Positions 25,068 to 32,752 of a stretch of DNA of 38,732 nucleotides are shown in pieces. The stretch spans positions 1-38,732 of the forward strand of contig JBPCRW010000017.1 of NCBI GenBank assembly GCA_050996405.1. Direction: 5' to 3'. The stretch comes from JBPCRW01 sp050996405. Its GTDB lineage: Bacteria; Acidobacteriota; Blastocatellia; Pyrinomonadales; Pyrinomonadaceae. Numbering within the stretch: position 1 is the stretch's first letter; each line of letters begins with the position of its first letter. Both the position numbers and the translations under genes were made by a program. Below the pieces are notes generated by a model. The model searched no databases. It saw only the letters and a program-made list of their open reading frames with translations, and was not told where the DNA came from.

Positions 25068-26675
25068 ATGCCAAACAAAAAATACTTTTCCTACGTTCGC
25101 GTTTCTACGCAAAGACAAGGACAACTGGGAACGTCCTTAACTGAGCAAAAAGCCGCGATTGAGCGACACGCTCAAAAATTTAATCTTTCAATCGTCAGAT
25201 ACTTTGAAGAACGGGAAACCGCCGCTAAACTTGGGCGACCTGTTTTTCTGGAAATGCTCAAAGGCTTGCGGCGTGGTAATGCTGATGGCGTAATTATCCA
25301 CAAAATTGATCGAAGTGCCAGAAACCTTAAAGATTGGGCTGATTTAGGCAGTTTGATTGATACAGGAATTGAAGTTCATTTTGCTTCGGAAAGCCTTGAT
25401 TTAAATTCGCGCGGTGGTAGGCTCTCTGCTGATATTCAAGCGGTTGTTGCTTCAGACTACATCAGAAATCTTCGTGAAGAAACGAAAAAAGGTATTTATG
25501 GACGATTAAAACAAGGTCTTTATCCGTTTCCTGCCGTAATTGGTTATTTGAATATGGGTAAAGGACAGCCAAAGAAAATTGATAAACTGCGAGTATCGCT
25601 TATCAGGCAAGCGTTTGAACTATATTCTAAGGGAAACATCGGGCTTATTTTGTTAGCTGATGAAATGTTTGAACACGGATTACGCAACAAAAACGGCAAA
25701 AAAGTAACAATTAACGGACTCTCAACAATCTTGCATAATCCGTTTTACATTGGGATTATCAGAATCGAAAAAACAGGCGAAATGTTTGTCGGAAAGCACA
25801 AATCAATTATCTCCAAAGCCTTATTTGACCAGGTGCAGGCTGTCTTTGAAGGTAAAAATATCAAAAAGAGCGAAAAGCATTTTTTTATCTTCAGAAGACA
25901 AGCCAATTGTGCCAAATGCCAAAATCTTTACATTGCCGAAAAGAAAAAAGGTCATATTTATTATCGTTGCCACACGCGAAATTGCACTAAAGGAACGGTC
26001 AGAGAAGAGTTGATTGAAAATGAAGTAATAAAAACGATCAAGAAATTGCAGTTAAACGATTTTGAATATCACTATTTTAAGCAACAAACGCTCAAAGAGA
26101 GTCAAACATCGGAAGCTGAATTTGAAGCTAATTACAGGCAATTACAGCTTCTGCAGGAACAAATCAAAGACCGTCTGTCAAAACTTGCCGATGCCTACGT
26201 TGACGGCGTTTTTGATAAGGAAACTTATTTGCAAAAGAAAAACAAACTTATTCTGGAAGAACAATCAATTAAAGAAAAATTGACCAATCTCAAACAAAAT
26301 TCCGACCAAGCAACCAAAAGACTTGAGGCGTTTCTCGAACTCGTAAATTCCGCATATTTAAGCTATCAATGGGGAACACCGGAAGAAAAGCGAGAATTGG
26401 TTAAAACCGTTTTCTCGAACTGTCAAATAAAAGAGAAAAATGTTTTAGTTAAGCCATATTTACCGTTTCAGATGATTGCCGAAAGACAACCTTTCACCGC
26501 TGGTAGCCCGCAACGGGAAGCGGCTCGAACTTTGGGAGTGTTATTCAAAAAACTTTTTACGTATTTTGAAAAGTCGGACAATTCTAAAAGTCTTGATGAA
26601 TTTTCAAAAAGCATCAAATCTAAAAACATTAGAGGAAATAATGATAATCTCCCTACAGCCGCTAATTTAACTTAA
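25068..26675 (+). CDS. Large serine recombinase (complete)
   Basis: 535 residues from the ATG at 25068; an upstream in-frame TTG at 25029 would add a hydrophobic, unconserved start. The resolvase domain carries YVRVSTQRQ with the nucleophile Ser13, then LEMLKGLRRGNADGVIIHKI and DRSARN with active-site Arg residues. The Recombinase domain follows (FPAVIGYLNMGKG, GLSTILHNPFYIG). A zinc ribbon comes next (CAKCQNLYIAEKK...YRCHTRNC), then a coiled-coil region (about 345-430) and an unusual C-terminal tail. It would catalyse site-specific integration and excision of its element. The tail's last ~58 residues recur at 29426-29602. Confidence 0.93.
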   Translation: MPNKKYFSYVRVSTQRQGQLGTSLTEQKAAIERHAQKFNLSIVRYFEERETAAKLGRPVFLEMLKGLRRGNADGVIIHKIDRSARNLKDWADLGSLIDTGIEVHFASESLDLNSRGGRLSADIQAVVASDYIRNLREETKKGIYGRLKQGLYPFPAVIGYLNMGKGQPKKIDKLRVSLIRQAFELYSKGNIGLILLADEMFEHGLRNKNGKKVTINGLSTILHNPFYIGIIRIEKTGEMFVGKHKSIISKALFDQVQAVFEGKNIKKSEKHFFIFRRQANCAKCQNLYIAEKKKGHIYYRCHTRNCTKGTVREELIENEVIKTIKKLQLNDFEYHYFKQQTLKESQTSEAEFEANYRQLQLLQEQIKDRLSKLADAYVDGVFDKETYLQKKNKLILEEQSIKEKLTNLKQNSDQATKRLEAFLELVNSAYLSYQWGTPEEKRELVKTVFSNCQIKEKNVLVKPYLPFQMIAERQPFTAGSPQREAARTLGVLFKKLFTYFEKSDNSKSLDEFSKSIKSKNIRGNNDNLPTAANLT

Positions 26676-26694
26676 AAATGATTTTGATTTTTAT

Positions 26695-26790
26695 TTATAA
26701 CGCATTCTTCACCAAATTCAGCTTAGCAATTCGGTCAAATAAAAATAGCGGTAAAAAGTTGCCGTATTTAGCAATTTTGCAGACAATGTC
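26695..26790. repeat. Right end of serine-recombinase module
   Basis: ACGCATTCTTCACCAAATTC and TAGCGGTAAAAAGTTGCCGT lie just after the recombinase stop. The reverse complement matches the left end at 23640-23725, and a diverged direct copy lies at 29624-29705 after the recombinase remnant. Confidence 0.6.
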
Positions 26791-26798
26791 TGCAAAAT
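26774..26798. repeat. CAGACA-type palindrome, copy 1
   Basis: A perfect 25-bp palindrome: ATTTTGCAGACA, centre A, TGTCTGCAAAAT. Related palindromes lie at 28152-28199 (two), 30096-30122 and 34596-34622. Confidence 0.85.
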
Positions 26799-26850
26799 CT
26801 AAACCCCATCGGCGTATTGGATAAATTAAAAACTTTCCATCCGATAGTTT

Positions 26851-27330
26851 TTAATTTTCAATTTGTTTAACTGTGTCAACGAACTCTTTGGTATCAACTA
26901 TTTTCAGTGGTCGAAAACGCTGCCGGAATTCTTTGCTTGCGCTATCCCTGCCGGTCATTAAATCAAGCAGGTCTTTATCGCGGCTGACAATGTAATGCGC
27001 TTCGCTTTCCACAGCAAGGTTAATATACGGCTCGTCTTTCGGATCGCGGGGATACTGAAAGTGTGGTTTGACCGATTTGATAAATGTCGCCTGTTCCAGC
27101 ATTTCATCGACAAACGCTTCTACCGCTTCAGGGGTTGCCTTTGAAAATCGGGCTTGGGTTTCCGGGCGGGTCAGAACCTCAGCGACTTCATCCAGCACGG
27201 CTGCACTAATGAGCAGTTCAACACGACCGCCAGTAACTAATGCCCAACACTCACTGCCGATAGTAGTTCCGAAGAAGATCTGCCAAAATACATTGCAGTC
27301 AAAAACTGCACGGATCTGTTCCTGTGGCAT
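26851..27330 (-). CDS. PIN-domain toxin (VapC-like, COG1569 type)
   Basis: 159 residues. PIN-fold acidic residues are visible: FDCNVFWQIF (Asp10), AAVLDEVAEVL (Glu), DPKDEPYINLAVES (Asp/Glu) and IVSRDKDLLDL (Asp). These are the metal ligands of VapC-like RNases. The sequence matches 'putative toxin component, PIN family' proteins, usually 130-160 residues. Its cognate gene lies 3 bp upstream on the same strand. Confidence 0.87.
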   Translation of the reverse strand: MPQEQIRAVFDCNVFWQIFFGTTIGSECWALVTGGRVELLISAAVLDEVAEVLTRPETQARFSKATPEAVEAFVDEMLEQATFIKSVKPHFQYPRDPKDEPYINLAVESEAHYIVSRDKDLLDLMTGRDSASKEFRQRFRPLKIVDTKEFVDTVKQIEN

Positions 27331-27333
27331 CGG

Positions 27334-27597
27334 TTACTTAGCTTCTTTATCATGGTAGGCTTTGTCCCGAACGGAATTCATAAACACATCCAAATCATCT
27401 TCGCTCATGCCGCTGTCTGTAAATTCCTGCCGGATTGGGGCGAGCATTGCATTAAGACTAGGGCGAAGTGCTTGTTTGGTGATAATGCCTTGAATGTAGA
27501 CCTTAATGTCTTTCCCTTTGGCTTTGCGCTCAAGGGCAGTTTTGACATCAATCGGCAAGTCGATGGTGATTTGTTCGTTCGTATTTGAGATAGCCAT
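27334..27597 (-). CDS. Antitoxin partner of the PIN toxin
   Basis: An 87-residue protein. EQITIDLPIDVKTALERKAK is a ribbon-helix-helix-like start and the rest (PIRQEFTDSGMSEDDLDVFM) is acidic, as expected for an antitoxin tail. It ends 3 bp before the PIN toxin gene. Together they form a standard type II pair. Confidence 0.78.
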   Translation of the reverse strand: MAISNTNEQITIDLPIDVKTALERKAKGKDIKVYIQGIITKQALRPSLNAMLAPIRQEFTDSGMSEDDLDVFMNSVRDKAYHDKEAK

Positions 27598-27661
27598 AAT
27601 AATTGTCTCTTTAACGGAAGTATAGCAGATTTTGAGGAGTTGGAATATGGGTAAGTATCTG

Positions 27662-27712
27662 ATTACCCCCTAGGAGAATCGAACTGGAGTTTAGCTTTTA
27701 TATAAAGGGTAT
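27662..27712 (-). repeat. tRNA-3'-end-like repeat, copy 1
   Basis: The minus strand reads CCAGTTCGATTCTCCTAGGG then GGTAA, with the T-loop consensus TTCGATTC. About 45-50 bp align with 29254-29303 in the same orientation. The T-stem does not pair well, so it is a fragment and not a working tRNA. Confidence 0.55.
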
Positions 27713-27818
27713 TTTGTCTTTTGTTATTAACCCATATCTTTTTAGACATTTTTCTCGAACTGCAAACTCACAAGAATTTCGCATATTCACAATAAAAAAG
27801 AGGCTATTTGCCCAAAAT

Positions 27819-27845
27819 AAAAAAGAGCTACCTCTGTGGTAGCTC
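27819..27845 (-). terminator. Intrinsic terminator on the minus strand, no gene in front
   Basis: GAGCTACC (27825-27832) and GGTAGCTC (27838-27845) form an 8-bp stem with a 5-base loop. On the minus strand it is followed by six Ts. No minus-strand gene lies upstream of it, so it either ends a small RNA from 27.9-28.1 kb or is left over from lost DNA. Confidence 0.6.
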
Positions 27846-28151
27846 AACACTAGCAACATCTCGAACTTTTCGGAAATTGTGGAAGCGATTACTCGAATAT
27901 TTTCAAGAATTAGCCAATTCTAAAAACGTAGCAGATCAGGATTCTAAAATGCCTACTAATGAGTCCTTTTACACTCTCCTCTGACGAAAATATTCGTCAC
28001 CTCCATTCAACTTTCAAAGAACCATCTCCAAAAAACATTAACCAAACACTAACTAAGTAAATTCCATTAGTATTTTAGAATGTCGCTTCAATGTTGAATA
28101 GGGTCAACTTTTAGACTACTTTGTCGTGGGTTATCCACACTGCATACTTGA

Positions 28152-28199
28152 AATTTGCCAGACGTGTTTGGCGAATTTTCCATACACCGTCTGGAAAAT
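28152..28199. repeat. Two overlapping CAGACA-type palindromes before the kinase gene
   Basis: 28152-28177 (AATTTGCCAGACG/TGTTTGGCGAATT) and 28175-28199 (ATTTTCCATACA, C, CGTCTGGAAAAT) are imperfect members of the palindrome family at 26774 and 30096. They end 13 bases before the ATG at 28213. Confidence 0.7.
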
Positions 28200-28212
28200 C
28201 AAAAATGCTATA

Positions 28213-29226
28213 ATGACAACAGTAAAACCTCAATCTATGCAAGAAGATCAAATTGTTAAACCAATAAACTTAAGTCAGGCTAAGGAGGTGGTTTTTGAAA
28301 GATTGCCTGATTTAAAGGTTAAATCTATAAAATATCTCGGCGGTGGCAGTAGCTCGGCTTTCTCAATAAATAATGAACTGATTGTAAAATTTCCTAAATT
28401 GGACTTTGATGGACAACAATATGCCGATTTTTTGCAAGCATTCCGCAGAGAAGTAAAGTTAAATAAAATAGTATCTAAAATTGTAAAGCCACACGAAATT
28501 ATTACACCATTAGAGCAGGTGCTGGGACCAACTCAAAATTTTGCGGGACCAATATTCTTGTATCAATTGTTTTCGGGAACTGAAGTTGAAAAATATCGCT
28601 TTACATCGAGTGAAAAAGAAAAACTGGTAATATTATTAGGAGATTTTCTGAAAAAGCTCCATTCAGTTAATCTAAATCAAACCCTTTTTATTGGCTTATC
28701 AAAAGTAACCTTAGAGGATATAAAAATAGGGTGGCACAAGCAGTATGTTTATTATAAGCGGAATGTCTTTCCATTACTCAAAAGCAATGAGGTTCAATGG
28801 TTTACAGCTTTGTACGAAGATTTCCTTGCAGATTCTGCAAAAATGAAACTAAAAGTTGTTTTAACACACGGAGATTTTGGTCCGGAAAATGTATTAGTTC
28901 CAAAAGAATTTAACAGACTACAAATCATAGATTTTGAAGATATGGCTTTGGCTGATCCGGTTTTAGACTTTTGCGTGTGGTATCAGCATTTTGGCACGTC
29001 ATTCGTTAATCAAATGCTCGAAAGTTACGGTAAGGTAGATAAATATTTTTTGATGAGAGTAAAATTTTATTCCAGTCGGTTGCCTCTGATTTATTTTGAT
29101 TTATATAGAAAGTCTGGTAATAAGAAATTTCTTACCTTTGCTCGAAAATTTCTTAAAAAGATTAAAACCTTTTTAAATTATAGGTTTTCTACTATAAGTC
29201 GTCTATTCGCAATACAAAACTATTAG
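28213..29226 (+). CDS. APH-like small-molecule kinase
   Basis: 337 residues from the ATG at 28213. The protein-kinase-like fold of aminoglycoside/choline phosphotransferases is visible: GGGSSSAFSINNELIVKFPK (nucleotide loop and Lys), LTHGDFGPENVL with catalytic Asp, and IIDFEDMALADPVLDF with the metal-binding Asp. It would phosphorylate a hydroxyl of an antibiotic, sugar or similar small molecule. Resistance is possible but not shown, as this superfamily also has metabolic members. It stands alone between two tRNA-like repeats, with palindromes at its 5' side. Lysine-rich and low in GC compared with glgA, suggesting transfer. Confidence 0.82.
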   Translation: MTTVKPQSMQEDQIVKPINLSQAKEVVFERLPDLKVKSIKYLGGGSSSAFSINNELIVKFPKLDFDGQQYADFLQAFRREVKLNKIVSKIVKPHEIITPLEQVLGPTQNFAGPIFLYQLFSGTEVEKYRFTSSEKEKLVILLGDFLKKLHSVNLNQTLFIGLSKVTLEDIKIGWHKQYVYYKRNVFPLLKSNEVQWFTALYEDFLADSAKMKLKVVLTHGDFGPENVLVPKEFNRLQIIDFEDMALADPVLDFCVWYQHFGTSFVNQMLESYGKVDKYFLMRVKFYSSRLPLIYFDLYRKSGNKKFLTFARKFLKKIKTFLNYRFSTISRLFAIQNY

Positions 29227-29253
29227 GATTGAAAGGGCATTTAAAAATAGTTT

Positions 29254-29303
29254 TACCCCAATGGGGAATCGAACTGAAATTGGTTATAAATAAGAGGGTA
29301 AAT
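29254..29303 (-). repeat. tRNA-3'-end-like repeat, copy 2
   Basis: The minus strand reads TTCAGTTCGATTCCCCATTG then GGGTAA. It aligns over about 45-50 bp with 27662-27712 in the same orientation. The pair brackets the kinase gene at a distance of about 1.6 kb. Confidence 0.55.
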
Positions 29304-29425
29304 ATTTACCTTCTTATTATTATATTTGATTATTACATTTATCGAACTTTCTAAGGTTAAGTCGTTTTCCCTTATTTAAGCCAAGTTTTCACAAAAATTT
29401 AACCAAATTTAAAAAGCCCAATTGG

Positions 29426-29602
29426 GCTGGTAGCCCGTATCGGGAAGCGGCTCGAACTTTATTGCCGCTGTTCAAAAAATTGTTCTCATATTTCCAAAAA
29501 CCGGATACTTCTAAAAGTCTTGATGAGTTTTCAAAAAACATCAATTCTAAAAACTATATAGGGAACAATGATAGTTTCTCTACAACGGCTAATTTAACCT
29601 GA
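29426..29602 (+). pseudogene. C-terminal remnant of a second large serine recombinase
   Basis: It reads AGSPYREAARTLLPLFKKLF and on to SFSTTANLT, stop. This aligns residue by residue with the last 58 of the recombinase at 25068 (AGSPQREAARTLGVLFKKLF ... PTAANLT) with conservative changes. The remaining ~480 residues are absent. The divergence suggests a separate, related element whose front was lost, not a recent tandem copy. Confidence 0.85.
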
Positions 29603-29623
29603 GAATAAGTTTTATTTTTGTTT

Positions 29624-29712
29624 GTAACGCATTCTTCACCAAACTTAGATTATCAGTCTAATGAATTAAGAAATAGCGGTGAAAAGTTGCCATATTTGGC
29701 AACCGGGTAAAT
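29624..29712. repeat. Right-end sequence of the second recombinase element
   Basis: AACGCATTCTTCACCAAACT and TAGCGGTGAAAAGTTGCCAT follow the recombinase remnant exactly as at 26695-26790. The GTTGCC-ATATTT-GGCAAC hairpin is perfect here. Confidence 0.7.
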
Positions 29713-29766
29713 TTTAACGATTCCGCAAAATAGGCTAAAATGTAAATCAAGGAAAGGACAAGAAAA

Positions 29767-30912
29767 ATGCCTAAAAGTAAGAAGAACAATAGTTTAACGA
29801 AAATACTCAAGCCTCAACTTACAACTTCAGATTATGATTCTGTATTGTCGGGAATGGTTGAACTTCTTGAACAAGCCCGCCGCACCGCCGCTAGAACAGT
29901 TAATGCCGTAATGACGGCAACTTACTGGGAAATCGGACGCAGAATTGTTGAGCTTGAACAGGGCGGTAAGAAAAAGGCTGATTATGGTAAACAGCTACTT
30001 GTAAATCTCTCCGAAGATTTGACCGGGAAATTTGGTCGCGGTTTCTCCCGTCAGAATCTTCAACAAATGCGAGGCTTTTATTTAACCTATCAACAAATTC
30101 GCCAGACATTGTCTGGCGAATTCAATCTAACCGAATTGGCTCACAATTTTCCGCTTTCCTGGTCTCATTACGCTTTGCTTTTAAGGTATATTGATGACCC
30201 TGCTCAAAGAGAATTTTACGAAACGGAAAGTTTGCGCGGCTGCTGGTCAATCCGTCAGTTAAAAAGACAAATGAATTCCGCTTTTTACACCAGAACCTTG
30301 CTTTCCAAAAACAAAGCCTCAATGCTCAAGAAAGGCGAAAAAGCCAAGCCTGAAGATTTTGTCACGGCGGAAGAAGAAATTAAAGACCCGTTTGTCCTGG
30401 AGTTTCTTAATCTCAAGGATGAGTATTCGGAAAGCCAACTTGAAGATGCTTTGATAAGGCATCTGGAAACCTTCCTGCTCGAACTTGGCGATGATTTTGC
30501 ATTCGTCGGCAGGCAAAGACGATTACGCATTGGTGACCAATGGTTTCGAGTTGATTTACTGTTTTTCCATCGCAGGCTGAAATGCTTGATTATCATTGAC
30601 TTGAAAACAGGAGAATTTTCCTGCGCGGATGCAGGACAGATGCGTTTGTATTTGAATTATGCGAAAGAACACTGGGTGAAACCGGACGAAAATCCGCCTG
30701 TGGGACTTATTCTTTGCGCTTATAAAAACGAAGCGGTTGCCCGTTATACTCTCGAAAATTTGCCCAATAAAGTATTAGCGGCTCAATACAAAACTACTTT
30801 GCCAAGTGAAAAACAATTATTAAATGAAATTGAACAAACGCGAAAAATGTATGAACTTTACGTTCAAGAAGTCTTGCCCAATAATTCAAAAAATCCGCAT
30901 AAATCTGCATAA
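29767..30912 (+). CDS. DUF1016/YhcG-type PD-(D/E)XK nuclease
   Basis: 381 residues from an ATG with AAGGAAAGGA ahead. The DUF1016 N-terminal domain (TATYWEIGRRIVELEQGGKK, GFSRQNLQQMRGFYL, LSWSHYALLL) leads into a nuclease domain (VGRQRRLRIGDQWFRVDLLF, FHRRLKCLIIIDLKTGEF) with the Asp and D-x-K of the PD-(D/E)XK core. YhcG-like proteins often accompany restriction or retron-type loci, and it lies between two module ends here. The segment QQIRQTLSGEFNLTE is encoded by a perfect 27-bp palindrome (30096-30122). The stop follows an 18-bp inverted-repeat arm. Confidence 0.87.
   Translation: MPKSKKNNSLTKILKPQLTTSDYDSVLSGMVELLEQARRTAARTVNAVMTATYWEIGRRIVELEQGGKKKADYGKQLLVNLSEDLTGKFGRGFSRQNLQQMRGFYLTYQQIRQTLSGEFNLTELAHNFPLSWSHYALLLRYIDDPAQREFYETESLRGCWSIRQLKRQMNSAFYTRTLLSKNKASMLKKGEKAKPEDFVTAEEEIKDPFVLEFLNLKDEYSESQLEDALIRHLETFLLELGDDFAFVGRQRRLRIGDQWFRVDLLFFHRRLKCLIIIDLKTGEFSCADAGQMRLYLNYAKEHWVKPDENPPVGLILCAYKNEAVARYTLENLPNKVLAAQYKTTLPSEKQLLNEIEQTRKMYELYVQEVLPNNSKNPHKSA
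30096..30122. repeat. CAGACA-type palindrome, copy inside the nuclease gene
   Basis: A perfect 27-bp palindrome: AATTCGCCAGACA, centre T, TGTCTGGCGAATT. It is in frame within the coding region. Confidence 0.9.
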
Positions 30913-30995
30913 ACCGCAAATTTGACAATGAAATTATTGACTAATAATTCAGTTCCAAAATTTTATGCACCAAATTCTGAATTATTGGGCAAGAC
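30871..30995. repeat. 18-bp perfect inverted repeat around the end of the nuclease gene
   Basis: GTCTTGCCCAATAATTCA (30871-30888) and its exact reverse complement (30978-30995) are 89 bases apart. The left arm lies inside the last codons of the DUF1016 gene. Confidence 0.85.
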
Positions 30996-31067
30996 TCGTT
31001 CAAGACAAGAAAAAACGCAAAAGTTAAAGTTACCCACAACCCGTCAAAATTTGTCTTTCAGTCAGTC

Positions 31068-31097
31068 AAAAATGTCGTATCTGCTACGACATTTTTT
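31068..31097 (+). terminator. Strong bidirectional terminator after the nuclease gene
   Basis: AAAAATGTCGTA (31068-31079) pairs with TACGACATTTTT (31085-31096) across loop TCTGC, with T/A tracts on both sides. Confidence 0.8.
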
Positions 31098-31210
31098 GTT
31101 GATGGCGAAGATTCCAAATCCTTATTTCCCGCAAGCATAAAAGCTAATTTCGGAAAACCTGATTTTCTAACTAAAGTATTATAAAAAAAGTAATCAAATA
31201 AATTCCTTTG

Positions 31211-31275
31211 CCTGTGGGTAAGTAAAATTTGCGGCAACTTTTTACCGCTATTTTTGTTATTTGTGAAATGTTACG
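31211..31275. repeat. Third copy of the module left-end sequence
   Basis: TTGCGGCAACTTTTTACCGC followed by TATTTTTGTT matches 23648-23681 in the same orientation. It precedes the HTH gene at 31310 much as the first copy precedes the XRE gene. The short hairpin found in copy 1 is not kept, so the conservation is in the sequence itself. Confidence 0.6.
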
Positions 31276-31309
31276 GTGAATCTGGTTATCGTAATTTTTT
31301 ATCTTCACA

Positions 31310-31669
31310 ATGACATTCAAAAATAATTTCAATTATCAAAAAACTTTCCCGAAAGATTTCAAATCGAAACAAAGATTCCATTCCAAAGCGAATTGGTGGA
31401 CACCCGTTTGGAACGGACTGCTTTCAGCAAAGCATTACAAAACAATGCGGAGTAGTTTGTGGCTTTATTTATATTTTCTAGTTCACGCCAATCGCTATTC
31501 GGGAATTCTTTTCCGCAAAACTTCAACTATCGCCGAAGATATGCAGCTTAATCAACGAACCGTCAGCCGTTTGCTCAAGATACTCAAGCAAAACGGCTAT
31601 ATCGAAATTAGACAAACCGGACATGCGCTGGAAATCGCTATCACTAAATGGAAATCAATTAAGAAATGA
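31310..31669 (+). CDS. Winged-HTH protein preceding the methyltransferase
   Basis: A 119-residue protein. The HTH lies in the second half (LFRKTSTIAEDMQLNQRTVS, RLLKILKQNGYIEIRQTGHA), the pattern of HTH_36/replication-initiator-like winged helices. The first half (WWTPVWNGLLSAKHYKTMRS) resembles a plasmid/ICE replication-type regulator. Its stop overlaps the methyltransferase ATG by 4 bp, so the two are translated together; it may control the methyltransferase. Confidence 0.78.
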   Translation: MTFKNNFNYQKTFPKDFKSKQRFHSKANWWTPVWNGLLSAKHYKTMRSSLWLYLYFLVHANRYSGILFRKTSTIAEDMQLNQRTVSRLLKILKQNGYIEIRQTGHALEIAITKWKSIKK

Positions 31670-32352
31670 AAAACTCACAAACCAGACCAATTGAATATTT
31701 TACTAACAAAATTATCTGCGGAGATTCTCTAAAAGCTCTCAAAACTATTTCTGATGAAAGCGTTGATTGCGTAATAACCAGTCCGCCGTATTGGGCTTTA
31801 CGCGATTACGGAGTTTTCGGGCAAATCGGACTTGAACCGAGCATCGAAGAATATCTCGCAAAGCTGATTGCCGTCTTTGATGAAATCAAGCGAGTTTTGA
31901 AACCTGCCGGAACGTGCTGGGTGAATTTCGGTGACACTTTCGCCAACAAAACCAAAGGCGGTCATCGCAATAAACCGCAAAACAATATGTTTGACTCATT
32001 GACCAAACGTGCCACCTTTCCAAAACTCAAGACTGAACTTAATATTCCGTCAAAATCATTGTGTTTAATTCCGGTCAGATTTGCCGTCAGAATGATTGAA
32101 CGGGGCTGGATTCTGCGAAATGAAATTATCTGGCATAAACCAAACGCCATGCCGCAATCGATGAAAGACCGCTTCACGGTTGATTTTGAAAAGATATTTT
32201 TCTTTGTCAAAGGCAGGAAGTATTATTTTCGGCAGCAGTTTGAACCCTTAAAGAATCCCGCACGACTCAACAGGCGACTGCTCAACCCGAACAAAACTCA
32301 TAAACAAACCGATAGTTACTGGTTTGAAAGAAGTTTCAAAAAAATGGAGTAG
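31666..32352 (+). pseudogene. DNA methyltransferase truncated before the AdoMet motif
   Basis: 228 residues. NKIICGDSLKALKTISDESV leads to VITSPPYWALRDYG (motif IV, residues 38-43), then LKPAGTCWVNFGDTF, SLCLIPVRFAVRMIERGWIL and NEIIWHKPNAMPQSMKDR, all typical of beta-class N4C/N6A enzymes. The protein stops at SFKKME. About 100 residues including the FxGxGTT AdoMet-binding motif are missing, and CRISPR-like DNA begins immediately. It is probably inactive. It is a different gene from the one at 1-656. Confidence 0.8.
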
Positions 32353-32629
32353 TATATTGAAACTTGTTAATCGCGTTCTGCCAGCGCGGGAAATTCGCGG
32401 CTTTTAATTGAACCAATGTGGAATTGAAACACACCGTTTCGAGGTGGAATTGAAACGATTGTAAAATGGAAATGGCAACTTGAAGAAGCAAGCTTTTAAT
32501 TTAGGACTTTCTCAAAAATACAGAAACACGCACGAAGTAAGTGTGTTTTGCGTCATTGCGTCCTTACTTTGTGCGGGCTTCTGCAAAAAGTGAGAAAGTC
32601 CTATAATTGAACCAATGTGGAATTGAAAC
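32353..32629 (+). CRISPR. Degenerate cas-less CRISPR remnant (type I-B/III-like repeat)
   Basis: A 30-bp repeat beginning CTTTTAATTGAACCAATGTG and ending GAATTGAAAC stands intact at 32401-32430. A second copy is split: bases 1-8 at 32493-32500 and bases 5-30 at 32604-32629. The last 13 bases of another copy are at 32444-32456, and a decayed ATATTGAAAC end is at 32353-32362. Spacers of 38 (32363-32400) and 36 nt (32457-32492) are intact; the one between is cut to 13 nt. The 3' ATTGAAAC is the usual 5' handle of such crRNAs. No cas genes are in the window, so it is inactive or served in trans. Confidence 0.75.
32501..32603. mobile_element. 103-bp MITE-like palindromic element inserted in a CRISPR repeat
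   Basis: Ends TAGGACTTTCTCA and TGAGAAAGTCCTA are perfect inverted repeats. Inside, a longer imperfect palindrome includes AGAAACACGCACGAAGTAAG. A TAAT (32497-32500 and 32604-32607) is duplicated on both sides and is part of the CRISPR repeat, giving a target-site duplication. It codes for nothing. Its inner arm matches the palindrome at 1041-1105. Confidence 0.82.
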
Positions 32630-32752
32630 GTAAAATCAGAATTTAAGGCGACCCTGCTTGTAAATATTCCTTTGACATTGAAAAGTGTTTAGCGCAGTTA
32701 CTGATTATCGTTTTTGTGTTTAATATTCGCGTAACAAATCTAAGTTCATATT

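Larger units (their letters stand above)
27598..28212. other. 615-bp non-coding stretch with repeat, hairpin and dyads
   Basis: No credible gene. It holds a tRNA-3'-end-like repeat (27662-27712), a minus-strand terminator hairpin (27819-27845) and two palindromes directly before the kinase gene (28152-28199). A minus-strand reading at about 28008-27958 with GGAGGTGA gives only a 16-residue peptide. Confidence 0.5.
30913..31309. other. Non-coding stretch between nuclease and HTH genes
   Basis: A 72-codon open frame at 30922-31140 spans the inverted repeat and a terminator and has no protein features; I do not accept it as a gene. The stretch holds the inverted repeat, a terminator and the left-end sequence described separately. 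Confidence 0.6.

Noticed and set aside
28213..29226. Calling the APH-like kinase a specific aminoglycoside-resistance gene
   Set aside because: Only superfamily motifs are visible; the substrate cannot be assigned from sequence.
30922..31140. 72-codon open frame after the DUF1016 gene
   Set aside because: It is made of an inverted repeat arm and a terminator and resembles no protein.
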